Assembly: GCF_000732615.1 (NCBI RefSeq)
Contig: NZ_JPGL01000020.1
Span: forward strand, 150,021-214,020
Direction: 5' to 3'
DNA length: 64,000 bases
Origin: Burkholderia paludis
GTDB lineage: Bacteria > Pseudomonadota > Gammaproteobacteria > Burkholderiales > Burkholderiaceae
The translations under genes were made by a program, and so were the position numbers. The notes below the pieces were generated by a model. The model was given only the letters and a program-made list of their open reading frames with translations. It was not told where the DNA came from and searched no databases. Numbering within the stretch: position 1 is the first letter of the stretch; every line of letters starts with the position of its first letter. This document shows positions 10,712 to 23,324 of the stretch, one piece after another.

Positions 10712-13288
10712 ATGAGCGCTCACGCCGCCCCCTCGCCCGAAGCGCTGTCGCGGCGCGCCGAATTCAAGGCCGCCAAGACCGACCTGCTCGAGCGCTTTCG
10801 CCGCGCGACCAACGTCGCGTCGCTGATGCACGCGCTGTCGAAACTGACCGACGAAGCGCTGAAGCGCGTGTGGGACGACTGCGGGCTGCCCGCGACGCTC
10901 GCGCTCGTCGCCGTCGGCGGCTACGGGCGCGGCGAGCTCGCGCCCCATTCCGACGTCGACATCCTCGTGCTGCTGCCCGACGCGCACGACCCGGCGCTCG
11001 ACCCGCGCATCGAGCGCTTCATCGGAATGGCATGGGATCTCGGTCTCGAGATCGGCAGCAGCGTGCGCACGGTCGCGCAGTGCATCGAGGAGGCGTCGCA
11101 GGACGTCACGGTGCAGACCTCGCTGCTGGAAGCGCGCCGCATCGTCGGCAGCACCGCGCTGTTCGAGCGCTTCACGGTGCGTTACCACGAGGCGCTCGAC
11201 GCACGTGCGTTCTTCACCGCGAAGGTGCTCGAGATGCGCCAGCGCCACGCGAAGTTCCAGGACACGCCGTACAGCCTCGAACCGAACGTGAAGGAAAGCC
11301 CGGGCGGGCTGCGCGACCTGCAGACGATCCTGTGGATCGCGCGCGCGGCCGGCTTCGGCAGCAGCTGGCGCGAACTCGACACGCGCGGCCTGATCACCGA
11401 CCGCGAAGCGCGCGAGCTGCGTCGCAACGAAGGTTTCCTGAAGACGCTGCGCGCGCGGCTGCACGTGATCGCCGGCCGCCGCCAGGACATGCTCGTCTTC
11501 GACCTGCAGACGCAGGCGGCCGAAAGCTTCGGCTACCAGCCGACACAGACCAAGCGCACGAGCGAGCAGCTGATGCGCCGCTATTACTGGGCTGCGAAAG
11601 CCGTCACGCAGCTCGCGACGATCCTGATCCAGAACATCGAGGCGCAGCTCTTCCCCGCGACGAGCGGCATCACGCGCGTGCTGTCGCCGGACCGCTTCGT
11701 CGAGAAACAGGGGATGCTCGAGATCGTCGACGACGGCGTGTTCGAGCGCCACCCCGATGCGATCCTCGAAGCATTCCTGCTGTACGAAACGACCCGCGGC
11801 GTGAAGGGCCTGTCCGCCCGCACGCTGCGCGCGCTGTACAACTCGCGCGAGATCATGAACAACGCGTGGCGGCGCGATCCGCAGAACCGCCAGACGTTCA
11901 TGCGCATCCTTCAGCAACCCGAAGGAATCACGCACGCATTCCGGCTGATGAACCAGACGAGCGTGCTCGGCCGCTACCTGCTGAATTTCCGCCGCATCGT
12001 CGGGCAGATGCAGCACGACCTGTACCACGTGTACACGGTCGACCAGCACATCCTGATGGTGTTGCGCAACATCCGCCGCTTCGCGGTTGCCGAGCACGCG
12101 CACGAATACCCGTTCTGCAGCCAGTTGATCGGCAACTTCGAGCGCCCGTGGGTGCTGTATGTCGCGGCGCTGTTCCACGACATCGCGAAGGGCCGCGGCG
12201 GCGACCACTCGACGCTCGGGATGGCGGACGCGCGGCGCTTCTGCCGCGAGCACGGCATCGCCGGCGACGACGCGGCGCTGATCGTGTGGCTCGTCCAGCA
12301 TCACCTGACGATGAGCCAGGTCGCGCAGAAGCAGGACACGAGCGACCCGGAGGTCATCAAGCGCTTTGCCGAACTCGTCGGCAACGAACGGCGCCTCACC
12401 GCGCTCTACCTGCTGACCGTCGCCGATATCCGCGGCACGAGCCCGAAAGTGTGGAACACGTGGAAGGGCAAGCTGCTCGAGGACCTGTACCGCATCACGC
12501 TCGCCGTGCTCGGCGGCGCCAACCCCGACGCCCATTCCGAGCTGAAATCGCGACAGGAACAGGCGCTCGCGCTGCTGCGCCTCGAGACCGTGCCCGACGA
12601 CGCGCACCGCGCGCTGTGGGATCAGCTCGACATCGGTTTCTTCCTGCGTCACGACGCGGCCGACATCGCGTGGCAGACGCGCGTGCTGTACCGGCACGTG
12701 AACGCCGACACCGCGATCGTCCGCGCGCGGCCGTCGCCGATCGGCGAAGCGCTGCAAGTGCTCGTCTACGTGAAGGACCGCCCCGACCTGTTCGCGGGCA
12801 TCTGCGCGTATTTCGACCGCAACGGGCTGTCGGTGCTCGACGCACGGGTCAGCACCACGCGGCACGGCTACGCGCTCGACAACTTCATCGTCACGCAGAC
12901 CGAAAGCGACGTGCGGTACCGCGACATCGCGAATCTCGTCGAGCAGCAGCTTGCGACGCGGCTCACCGAGACTTCACCGCTGCCGGAGCCGTCCAAGGGC
13001 CGCCTCTCGAGGCTGTCCCGGACGTTTCCGATCACGCCGCGCGTCGACCTGCGGGCCGACGAGCGCGGCCAGTACTACATCCTGTCCGTGTCGGCCAACG
13101 ACCGGCCGGGCCTTCTCTATTCGATCGCGCGCGTGCTCGCCGAACATCGCATCGGCGTCCATGCGGCGCGGATCAATACGCTCGGCGAACGCGTCGAGGA
13201 CATCTTCCTGCTCGCGGGCGCCGGCTTGTCCGACAACCGCCTGCAGATCCAGCTCGAAACCGAATTGCTGCGCGCGATCGCAGTCTGA
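10712..13288 (+). CDS. glnD: Bifunctional PII uridylyltransferase / uridylyl-removing enzyme
   Basis: Primary nitrogen sensor. It uridylylates PII proteins under nitrogen limitation and removes UMP when glutamine is high. It has 858 residues. The nucleotidyltransferase domain has [15 protein letters not shown] near residues 69-83. The HD hydrolase domain has [13 protein letters not shown] near 487. Two C-terminal ACT domains begin near 682 ([13 protein letters not shown]) and 788 ([12 protein letters not shown]). Every domain of the full-length family is present. A long open frame opposite it is a codon-bias shadow. Confidence 0.96.
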   Translation: MSAHAAPSPEALSRRAEFKAAKTDLLERFRRATNVASLMHALSKLTDEALKRVWDDCGLPATLALVAVGGYGRGELAPHSDVDILVLLPDAHDPALDPRIERFIGMAWDLGLEIGSSVRTVAQCIEEASQDVTVQTSLLEARRIVGSTALFERFTVRYHEALDARAFFTAKVLEMRQRHAKFQDTPYSLEPNVKESPGGLRDLQTILWIARAAGFGSSWRELDTRGLITDREARELRRNEGFLKTLRARLHVIAGRRQDMLVFDLQTQAAESFGYQPTQTKRTSEQLMRRYYWAAKAVTQLATILIQNIEAQLFPATSGITRVLSPDRFVEKQGMLEIVDDGVFERHPDAILEAFLLYETTRGVKGLSARTLRALYNSREIMNNAWRRDPQNRQTFMRILQQPEGITHAFRLMNQTSVLGRYLLNFRRIVGQMQHDLYHVYTVDQHILMVLRNIRRFAVAEHAHEYPFCSQLIGNFERPWVLYVAALFHDIAKGRGGDHSTLGMADARRFCREHGIAGDDAALIVWLVQHHLTMSQVAQKQDTSDPEVIKRFAELVGNERRLTALYLLTVADIRGTSPKVWNTWKGKLLEDLYRITLAVLGGANPDAHSELKSRQEQALALLRLETVPDDAHRALWDQLDIGFFLRHDAADIAWQTRVLYRHVNADTAIVRARPSPIGEALQVLVYVKDRPDLFAGICAYFDRNGLSVLDARVSTTRHGYALDNFIVTQTESDVRYRDIANLVEQQLATRLTETSPLPEPSKGRLSRLSRTFPITPRVDLRADERGQYYILSVSANDRPGLLYSIARVLAEHRIGVHAARINTLGERVEDIFLLAGAGLSDNRLQIQLETELLRAIAV

Positions 13289-13304
13289 ATGAATTCCAGC
13301 GTTT

Positions 13305-15455
13305 ATGCGCACCAAATTAACCGTCAAGAATCCGAAGCCGGCGTCGCCGACCCGCGCCCCTGTCCGCTCCGGCAGCCTCGTCGCCCGCAAGGCGGTGCGG
13401 CCCCCCGCGCCGCCCGCGGGGGACAAGCCGGCCCGCCCGAAGAAGGCGGCTCCGGCCGCCGCCGGCGAACGCACGTTCAAGCCGCGCGCGGCCACGGGCA
13501 CCGAGCGCCCGGGCGCGGATCGCGCACCGGCCAAGCGTGCGCCGCGTGACGGCGGTGCCGAACGCGGCACACGCGCGCCTTATCGCGACAACGCGGCCGG
13601 CGAAGGGGCGAAGCGCAGTTTCGGCGACCGTCGCACGTCGTCCGATCGCCCGCCGCGTCGTGATGACGACGCCCGTCCGCGTCGCACGGGTGGCGAAGGC
13701 GGTGCACGTACGCCGTATCGCGACAACGCATCTGGCGAAGGTGCAAAGCGCAGTTTCGGCGACCGCCGCACGTCATCGGATCGCCCGCCGCGCCGCGATG
13801 ACGACGCACGGCCGCGTCGTGCGGGTGGCGAAGGCGGCCCGCGTGCTCCCTATCGCGACAATGCATCCGGCGAAGGTGCAAAGCGCAGCTTCGGCGACCG
13901 CCGCACGTCGTCCGATCGCCCGCCGCGCCGCGATGACGACGCACGTCCGCGTCGCGCGGGTGGTGAAGGCGGCCCGCGTGCCCCCTATCGCGACAATGCA
14001 TCCGGCGAAGGCGCGAAGCGCAGCTTCGGCGACCGCCGCACGTCGTCCGATCGCCCGCCGCGTCGTGATGACGACGCACGGCCGCGTCGTGCGGGTGGTG
14101 AAGGCGGCCCGCGTGCTCCCTATCGCGACAATGCATCCGGCGAAGGCGCGAAGCGCAGCTTCAGCGACCGTCGCACGTCGTCCGATCGCCCGCCGCGTCG
14201 TGATGACGACGCACGTCCGCGTGACGACGCACGGCCGCGTCGCGCGGGTGGTGAAGGCGGTGCACGCGCGCCCTATCGTGACAACACATCCGGCGAAGGC
14301 GCGAAGCGCAGCTTCGGCGACCGTCGCACGTCGTCCGATCGCCCGCCGCGCCGTGATGACGACGCACGGCCGCGTCGCGCGGGTGGCGAAGGCGGCCCGC
14401 GTGCTCCCTATCGCGACAATGCATCCGGCGAAGGCGCGAAGCGCAGCTTCGGCGACCGCCGCACGTCGTCCGATCGCCCGCCGCGTCGCGATGACGACGC
14501 CCGTCCGCGCCGCGCAGGCACCGACGACGGCAAGCGTCCGTCCTACCGCGACAAGGCGACGGGCGAAGGCGCGAAGCGCAGCTTCGGCGACCGTCCGGCT
14601 CGCCCCGCACGCGACGGCGAACGCCGCTCGTTCGGTGCGGTCAAGACCGCGCAACCGGTCAAGCGCGCTGCCGCCGACATCGACTACGGCGACGAAGCAG
14701 GCCTGATGCGCCTGTCGAAGCGGATGTCCGAACTCGGCATGTGCTCGCGCCGCGAAGCCGACGAATGGATCGAAAAGGGCTGGGTGCTCGTCGACGGCGA
14801 ACGCATCGACACGCTCGGCACCAAGGTACGCGCCGACCAGAAGATCGAGATCGACGAGCGCGCGAGCGCCGCGCAGGCCGCGCAAGTGACGATCCTGCTG
14901 CACAAGCCGGTCGGTTATGTATCGGGCCAGGCGGAAGACGGCTACGAGCCCGCGGCCGTGCTGATCACGCGCGCGAACCGCTGGAGCGGCGACCATTCGC
15001 CGCTGCGCTACTCGCCGCAGCACCTGCACGCGCTCGCACCGGCCGGCCGCCTGGACATCGATTCGACCGGCCTGCTCGTGCTGACGCAGAACGGCGTGAT
15101 CGCGAAGCAGCTGATCGGCGAGCAGTCGGATATCGACAAGGAGTACCTGGTGCGCGTGCGCTTCGGCGAACGGCTCATCGACATCGACCAGCATTTCCCC
15201 GCGGAATCGCTCGCGAAGCTGCGCCACGGCCTCGAGCTCGACGGCGTCGCGCTGAAGCCCGCGATGGTGAGCTGGCAGAACGGCGAGCAGCTGCGCTTCG
15301 TGCTGCGCGAAGGCAAGAAGCGCCAGATCCGCCGCATGTGCGAACTGGTGGGCCTCGACGTGATCGGCCTGAAGCGCATCCGGATGGGCCGCGTGATGCT
15401 CGGCGCACTGCCGCAGGGTCAATGGCGCTATCTGTCGCCCGACGAAACGTTCTGA
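13305..15455 (+). CDS. RsuA/RluB/RluF-family pseudouridine synthase with N-terminal tandem repeats
   Basis: Pseudouridylates ribosomal RNA. The catalytic part occupies the last 250 residues of 716. It has an S4 RNA-binding domain near residues 466-515 (RLSKRMSELGMCSRREADEW), then the catalytic motif GRLDIDSTGLLVLTQNG with the active Asp near residue 583, and REGKKRQIRRMCELVGLDV near the end. The similarity is closest to the RluB/RluF group, and the exact rRNA target cannot be told. Residues 1-460 are unusual: a K/P/A-rich head, then seven nearly identical 45-residue units rich in Arg, Asp and Gly, then a degenerate eighth. This part is presumably disordered and RNA-binding (inference). The gene starts 17 bases after glnD with a weak Shine-Dalgarno sequence. 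Confidence 0.9.
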   Translation: MRTKLTVKNPKPASPTRAPVRSGSLVARKAVRPPAPPAGDKPARPKKAAPAAAGERTFKPRAATGTERPGADRAPAKRAPRDGGAERGTRAPYRDNAAGEGAKRSFGDRRTSSDRPPRRDDDARPRRTGGEGGARTPYRDNASGEGAKRSFGDRRTSSDRPPRRDDDARPRRAGGEGGPRAPYRDNASGEGAKRSFGDRRTSSDRPPRRDDDARPRRAGGEGGPRAPYRDNASGEGAKRSFGDRRTSSDRPPRRDDDARPRRAGGEGGPRAPYRDNASGEGAKRSFSDRRTSSDRPPRRDDDARPRDDARPRRAGGEGGARAPYRDNTSGEGAKRSFGDRRTSSDRPPRRDDDARPRRAGGEGGPRAPYRDNASGEGAKRSFGDRRTSSDRPPRRDDDARPRRAGTDDGKRPSYRDKATGEGAKRSFGDRPARPARDGERRSFGAVKTAQPVKRAAADIDYGDEAGLMRLSKRMSELGMCSRREADEWIEKGWVLVDGERIDTLGTKVRADQKIEIDERASAAQAAQVTILLHKPVGYVSGQAEDGYEPAAVLITRANRWSGDHSPLRYSPQHLHALAPAGRLDIDSTGLLVLTQNGVIAKQLIGEQSDIDKEYLVRVRFGERLIDIDQHFPAESLAKLRHGLELDGVALKPAMVSWQNGEQLRFVLREGKKRQIRRMCELVGLDVIGLKRIRMGRVMLGALPQGQWRYLSPDETF
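13578..14600 (+). repeat. 135-bp in-frame tandem repeat array in the pseudouridine synthase gene
   Basis: Equivalent Tyr codons of successive units begin at 13581, 13716, 13851, 13986, 14121, 14274, 14409 and 14544. The period is exactly 135 bases except for one step of 153, where an 18-base segment encoding DDARPR is duplicated (about 14205-14240). Units one to seven are nearly identical and the eighth is diverged. Each unit encodes a pattern such as YRDNASGEGAKRSFGDRR, then TSSDRPPRRDDDARPRRAGG. Confidence 0.95.
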
Positions 15456-15487
15456 CCGCGGGCGCACCACACGTGCGCCATGCAATG

Positions 15488-15513
15488 AAAAAGCCCGCGC
15501 GAGCGGGCTTTTT
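15488..15513. terminator. Bidirectional terminator between the pseudouridine synthase gene and def
   Basis: GCCCGC (15493-15498) pairs with GCGGGC (15503-15508) around a GCGA tetraloop, flanked by A5 and T5. It serves both convergent genes. Confidence 0.88.
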
Positions 15514-15545
15514 CTTGTCTGCGAGGAGCCGGGAAAGCCGGCGGA

Positions 15546-18190
<2,645 letters not shown>

Positions 18191-18315
18191 TTATCTCAGT
18201 TTGACGCCGCCGCGGGGCGCGCAATGCACGCCGGATGCGCGTGCCGCCACGCACATGAACGCATCCGCCACTACGGCGGACGGCGGCGCCGCGGCCCGCC
18301 GCCCGCGCGGACGCG

Positions 18316-19587
18316 TTACTGGCTGAAGAGGCGCCGCGTGACCGGCGAACCGGCCGGAATGCCGGCCTCCTCCAGCTTCGCGTACAACTTCATCAACTGC
18401 TGCTCGATCGCCAGCAGCGTCGACTCCGGCAGCGGCCGGCGCGAATCGTCGACGACCCGCGCGCCGATCCGCTCGGACAGCGATTTCGCGTAATCGCACA
18501 TCAGCCGGAACGGCAGGATGTCCTCTTCGGCAACCGGCACGTCGAGCACCAGCGTGATCATGTTGCCCCCCTTGTACGTGAGGTCGTCACGCAGGAAGTT
18601 CGTATCGCCGAACTGCAGCATGAACACCGGGTTCTGCTTCGCGTCGAGCTTCACGAAACGCGTGCCGTCGCGCGACAGCAGCAGCCCGTCCTGCGACGCG
18701 ACCGCCTGCACGTAGTTGGCCGACCACGGCGCACCGTCCGACATCACGTTGATCGACAGTTGCGCGTCGCACTGCGCGGCAAACGCGTCGAGCTCGCGCG
18801 CCATCGCCACCGTTTCCATCATGTCCGGGAATTCCGGCGCGCCGTCGATCGCATCGGCGAACTGGTGGACGCCCGTCACGAATTCGGAGAACTCGAGTTC
18901 GTTCAGCGCGCCGCTGCGGTTCGCGAGCTGCGCGGCCGCGCGCAGTTCCTCGTAGCGCACGCCGTTCTGCAGCAGCTCCCACTGGCCGCCTTCCGGCTTG
19001 CCCTCGATGTGCACGGGCTTGCTGCCCGCGCGGCGCAGCCGCTGCGCGGCGGGCAGGATCTTGTCGCCCGGCAGCGGCCCGGCGAGACGGATCGGCACGA
19101 TGCAGTCGATCCGGCGATCGACGATCGCGGGCGGCGCCGACGAGATCGTAGTCGCGGCCGGCAGCACCGGTTCGGCCGGCTCGGCCGCTTCATGCACGGC
19201 AACCGGCGCGGCTTCCTCGCCGGCGGCCGATTCGCCCGCCTCGGACGGCAAGTCGGCGCCGGTTGCTTCGGCCTGCAGATCGGCCGGCGTATCGGCCGGT
19301 GCCGCGCCACCGAACGTCGGCTCGACCCGCGCCGCCTCGACCGGCGCGGCCGACGTGGCCGCCGCGGCGACCGGCGCTGCTGGCTCGCGCCGCACCGGCT
19401 GACGGACCGGTTCGATGAACGGCAGCTCGTCGTCCCGCTCCGGGCGGCTCATCGCCTCGGCCGCTTCCTCCGGCATCGGGCGCGGCATCCTGCGCCGCAC
19501 CTTGGCGCCCTGCCACGCGTTGTAGACCACGACGCCGCCTACCACGACGGCGCCCGCGCCGATCAAACCGAGTGTCAACTCGTCCAT
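18316..19587 (-). CDS. zipA: Cell division protein ZipA-like
   Basis: Probable FtsZ-binding division protein anchored in the inner membrane. Its 423 residues have one N-terminal membrane helix (ELTLGLIGAGAVVVGGVVVY, residues about 3-22), a short basic stretch, a long Ala/Pro/Glu-rich linker (about 45-170) and a C-terminal globular domain resembling the ZipA FtsZ-binding domain (about 280-410, with LVLDVPVAEEDILPFRLMC). The start at 19587 places the membrane helix at the N-terminus. Position between smc and ligA supports the call. Sequence similarity to enterobacterial ZipA is weak outside the architecture, so function is partly inferred. Confidence 0.82.
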   Translation of the reverse strand: MDELTLGLIGAGAVVVGGVVVYNAWQGAKVRRRMPRPMPEEAAEAMSRPERDDELPFIEPVRQPVRREPAAPVAAAATSAAPVEAARVEPTFGGAAPADTPADLQAEATGADLPSEAGESAAGEEAAPVAVHEAAEPAEPVLPAATTISSAPPAIVDRRIDCIVPIRLAGPLPGDKILPAAQRLRRAGSKPVHIEGKPEGGQWELLQNGVRYEELRAAAQLANRSGALNELEFSEFVTGVHQFADAIDGAPEFPDMMETVAMARELDAFAAQCDAQLSINVMSDGAPWSANYVQAVASQDGLLLSRDGTRFVKLDAKQNPVFMLQFGDTNFLRDDLTYKGGNMITLVLDVPVAEEDILPFRLMCDYAKSLSERIGARVVDDSRRPLPESTLLAIEQQLMKLYAKLEEAGIPAGSPVTRRLFSQ

Positions 19588-19672
19588 GCACGCTCCATCA
19601 GCAATTCTTGTTCGTCGGACCCGCGAACGGGCGCCCATGCGCCGCGCGAACGCGGTCCGGTTTCGTCAAACG

Positions 19673-22600
19673 TCAATTCTGGGCAAAACCCGCGGCGGTT
19701 TCCATGTCCACCGCGACGATCCGCGACACGCCCTGCTCCTGCATCGTCACGCCGATCAGTTGCTGCGCCATTTCCATCGCGATCTTGTTGTGCGAGATGA
19801 ACAGGAACTGCGTCTTGTCGGACATCGCGCGCACGAGATTCGCGAAACGCTCGGTGTTCGCGTCGTCGAGCGGCGCGTCGACCTCGTCGAGCAGACAGAA
19901 CGGCGCGGGATTCAGCTGGAACATCGCGAACACCAGCGCGGTCGCGGTCAGCGCTTTTTCGCCGCCGGACAGCAGGTGGATCGTCGCGTTCTTCTTGCCC
20001 GGCGGCTGCGCCATCACCTGCACGCCGGCGTCGAGGATCTCGTCGCCCGTCATGATCAGCTTCGCCTGGCCCCCGCCGAACAGGCGCGGGAACAGGTCGC
20101 TGAAGTGGCGGTTGACTTCGTCGAAGGTGCCCTGCAGCAGCGTGCGGGTTTCCTGGTCGATCTTGTGGATCGCGTCCTCGAGCGTCGTGATCGCGTCGAT
20201 CAGGTCGGCCGACTGCGCGTCGAGGAACACCTTGCGCTCGCTCGCGGCCTTCAGCTCGTCGAGCGCGGCCATGTTCACCGGGCCGAGCGCATTGATCGCG
20301 TTGTTCAGCCGCGTGACCTCACCCTGCAGGTACGACGGCTTCAGGTCCGGCGTCAGCTTCGCGGACAACGCGGCCTCGTCGACCTCGGCCGCCGCGAGCT
20401 GCTCGGCGAATTGCTCGACGGACAGGCGCGCGGCCTGCTCCTTCAACTGCAATTCGGTGATGCGGTCGCGCAGCGGCTGCAGCGAGCGCTCGGCGACGAG
20501 CCGCTGCTCGTCCGACGCACGCAGCTTCGCGGTCAGGTCGTCCAGCTCGATCCGCGCGGCCTGCAGCGCCTCTTCCTTCACCGCACGCACCTCGAGGGCG
20601 TCCTGCAGGCCCGTGTGCGCGGTCTGCTCGTTGATCGTCTCGAGTTCGGCGCGCGCGTCTTCCAGCGACGCGGCAACGCGCTCGCTCTGCTCGTGCGCGA
20701 CCTGGATGCTGCGCTTGAGTTCGTCGATCCGGGTTACCGCATTGCGCGCGGCGAAGCGCGCGTCGTTCGCGCCGCGTTCCAGGTCGCGCGCTTCCTGGCG
20801 CGCCTGCGTCAGCGACTCGTCGAGCGATTCGAACGCGAGCTGGTTGTCCTCGAAACGCGCCTGCAGTTCCGCGAGCTCGCCGTCGAAACGCTCGAAATTC
20901 GCTTCCGACTCCGCACGCAGCGCGCGCTGTTCCTCGATCTGCGCGCCGATTTCCTCGAGTTCCTCGCGGATCTGCGTGCTGCGCTGCGTGTAACGTTCGT
21001 GCGCCTGCGCGAGCTTCAGTACGTCCATCTGCAGCGCGTGCACGCGCTGCGTCGCGCGCTCGGCCTGCGCTCGCACGTCGCCGAGCGCCTGCGTGGCCTG
21101 CGTGTGCGCGGCTTCCGCGCGCACGGCGGCCGTACGCGCCTCGTCGGCGAGCAGCGCCTGTGCACGCACCTGGCGCGTGAGGTTTTCGATTTCCTGCTGG
21201 CGGGCCAGCATCCCGGCCTGCTCCGAATCGGCCGCGTAAAGCTGCACGCCGACCCGCGTGACGATATGGCCGGCCTTGACGACGAACGCGCCGCCTGCCG
21301 GCAGCTGCGCGCGCGTCGCGAGCGCCTGCGCGATGTCGTCGGCGACATACACGCTGCCGAGCCAGTCGTTCAGCACCGCGCGGATGCCCGCGTCGTCGAT
21401 GCGCACGAGCGACAGCACCGGACGCAACCCGGCCACCGCGGCAGGCGGTTCGCCGGCCGCGGGCGGTGCGTAGAACGCGAGCTTCGCGGGCGGCGCGTCG
21501 GTCGCGAACGCCTTCACCCAGTCGAGATTCGACACCTCGAGCGCGGCCAGGCGCTCGCGCAGCACGGCCTCGAGCGCCGCTTCCCAGCCCGGCTCGACGT
21601 GCAGTTTCTTCCACAGACGCGGCAGCGCGCCGAGCTCGTGCTTGTCGAGCCACGGCTGCACCTTGCCTTCCGTCTGCACGTTTTCCTGCAGCTGCTTCAG
21701 TGCGGCAAGACGCGCCTCGAGCTGGTGGATCTGCGCGGCTTCGGCCTGCACGCGATCCTGCGCGGCGCGGCGCTCGCCGTCGAGCCGCGGCACCGTTTCC
21801 TGCGCGTCGGCAAGGCGCGCCTGCGCTTCGGCGAGGATCTCTTCCTGCTCGGCGAGCTGCATGCGCAACTCCTCGAGCTGCGCTTCGTCCGGCGCATCGA
21901 GCCCGCCCGCCTCGCTCTTCAGGCGCTCATGGCGCTGCTGAAGCTGCTGGAGCTGCTGGTCGGCGTTGCGCTGGTGCGCGGCTTCGAGCTTCAGCGACTG
22001 TTCGGTCTGCGCGATCCGCGCGCGCTCGTCGTTGAGCTGCGCCTGCGCGTCGCGCCACTTCGCTTCGAGCGCCGGCAGCGCGTCATGCTTCGCGGCCGCG
22101 TTGTCCTCGGCGAGCGCGGCCTTCTCGTCGGCCATCGCGCGCGCCTCTTCGGCTTCCTCGAGCTCGTCCTGCGCCTTCTCGGCCTGCGCGCGCCACTGCT
22201 CGCGCTGCGCGTTCAATGCGGCGATCTGCGCCTGTACGCGATTGCGCGACTCGACGATGAACTTGATCTCGGCTTCGAGGCGGCTCACTTCGGCATTCGC
22301 CTCGTAGAGCGAACCCTGCGCGCCCTGCATCGCGTCGCTCGCCGCGTAATGCGCGACGCGCAGCGTCTCGAGCTGCGCCTCGACCTCGCGCAGCTTTGCC
22401 GTCTGCGCCTCGAGGTCGATCTGCGCCTGCTCGATCGCGCGCTGCTGCTTCTGCTGCTCGCCGGCGGCCTCGTTCTTGCGCAGCAGCCACAGCAGGCGCT
22501 GCTTCTCCTCGCCGTCGGCGACGAGTTCCTTGTAGCGGGTCGCGACGACAGCCTGCCCCTCGAGCTTCTCGAGGTTCGCGGCGAGTTCGCGGACGATGTC

Positions 22601-23185
22601 CTCGACGCGCGTCAGGTTCTCGCGCGTGTCGTGCAGGCGGTTCTCGGTTTCGCGGCGGCGTTCCTTGTACTTCGACACGCCTGCGGCTTCCTCGAGGAAC
22701 ACGCGCAGCTCTTCCGGCTTCGCCTCGATGATCCGCGCGATCATGCCCTGCCCGATGATCGCGTACGCGCGCGGCCCGAGGCCCGTGCCGAGGAAGATGT
22801 CCTGGATGTCGCGGCGGCGCGCCGGCAGGTTGTTGATGTAGTAGCTCGACGTGCCGTCGCGCGTGAGCACGCGCTTCACGGCAATCTCGCCGTACTGGCC
22901 CCACTGGCCGGCCGCGCGGCCGTCGGAGTTGTCGAAGATCAGTTCGACGCTGGCCCGGCTGCCGGGCTTGCGGGCGGTCGAGCCGTTGAAGATCACGTCC
23001 TGCATCGATTCGCCGCGCAGCTCGGATGCGCGCGACTCGCCGAGCACCCAGCGCACGGCGTCGATGATGTTGGACTTGCCGCACCCGTTCGGGCCCACCA
23101 CGCCGACAAGCTGGCCCGGAACCTGGAAATGCGTGGGATCGACAAAGGATTTGAAGCCAGCGAGTTTGATCGAGCTCAGACGCAC
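19673..23185 (-). CDS. smc: Chromosome segregation ATPase SMC
   Basis: Core subunit of the Smc-ScpAB condensin, which compacts and separates chromosomes. It has 1170 residues from a GTG start at 23185 (VRLSSIKLAGFKSFVDPT). It has an N-terminal Walker A (GPNGCGKSNIIDAV), two long coiled coils, a hinge near residues 510-620, and a C-terminal ABC signature with Walker B (LSGGEKALTATAL, then FCLLDEVDAPLDDAN). The longer open frame to 23431 lacks family similarity and is upstream DNA. It is 85 bases upstream of zipA. A 1302-residue open frame lies antisense to it and is judged a shadow. Confidence 0.97.
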   Translation of the reverse strand: MRLSSIKLAGFKSFVDPTHFQVPGQLVGVVGPNGCGKSNIIDAVRWVLGESRASELRGESMQDVIFNGSTARKPGSRASVELIFDNSDGRAAGQWGQYGEIAVKRVLTRDGTSSYYINNLPARRRDIQDIFLGTGLGPRAYAIIGQGMIARIIEAKPEELRVFLEEAAGVSKYKERRRETENRLHDTRENLTRVEDIVRELAANLEKLEGQAVVATRYKELVADGEEKQRLLWLLRKNEAAGEQQKQQRAIEQAQIDLEAQTAKLREVEAQLETLRVAHYAASDAMQGAQGSLYEANAEVSRLEAEIKFIVESRNRVQAQIAALNAQREQWRAQAEKAQDELEEAEEARAMADEKAALAEDNAAAKHDALPALEAKWRDAQAQLNDERARIAQTEQSLKLEAAHQRNADQQLQQLQQRHERLKSEAGGLDAPDEAQLEELRMQLAEQEEILAEAQARLADAQETVPRLDGERRAAQDRVQAEAAQIHQLEARLAALKQLQENVQTEGKVQPWLDKHELGALPRLWKKLHVEPGWEAALEAVLRERLAALEVSNLDWVKAFATDAPPAKLAFYAPPAAGEPPAAVAGLRPVLSLVRIDDAGIRAVLNDWLGSVYVADDIAQALATRAQLPAGGAFVVKAGHIVTRVGVQLYAADSEQAGMLARQQEIENLTRQVRAQALLADEARTAAVRAEAAHTQATQALGDVRAQAERATQRVHALQMDVLKLAQAHERYTQRSTQIREELEEIGAQIEEQRALRAESEANFERFDGELAELQARFEDNQLAFESLDESLTQARQEARDLERGANDARFAARNAVTRIDELKRSIQVAHEQSERVAASLEDARAELETINEQTAHTGLQDALEVRAVKEEALQAARIELDDLTAKLRASDEQRLVAERSLQPLRDRITELQLKEQAARLSVEQFAEQLAAAEVDEAALSAKLTPDLKPSYLQGEVTRLNNAINALGPVNMAALDELKAASERKVFLDAQSADLIDAITTLEDAIHKIDQETRTLLQGTFDEVNRHFSDLFPRLFGGGQAKLIMTGDEILDAGVQVMAQPPGKKNATIHLLSGGEKALTATALVFAMFQLNPAPFCLLDEVDAPLDDANTERFANLVRAMSDKTQFLFISHNKIAMEMAQQLIGVTMQEQGVSRIVAVDMETAAGFAQN

Positions 23186-23324
23186 GGCGGTATCGGATGT
23201 GAAGAAGGTGTGAAACGGACGGAGCCGCACGGCGCAAGGCCGGACGGCCCATGCGCGCGACGCGCCCCGGAATTCAAAAACGGGGCCGCGCGCATACAGC
23301 GTTGGGCCCCGCAAACGGCTTCCA

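Noticed and set aside
9827..12865. 1012-residue open frame on the minus strand
   Set aside because: Antisense to map and glnD; no family similarity and no Shine-Dalgarno sequence.
13578..14600. CRISPR-like array
   Set aside because: Units are 135 bases, contiguous, in frame and without unique spacers.
13773..15485. 570-residue minus-strand open frame over the repeat array
   Set aside because: It repeats only because the pseudouridine synthase gene repeats; it is antisense shadow.
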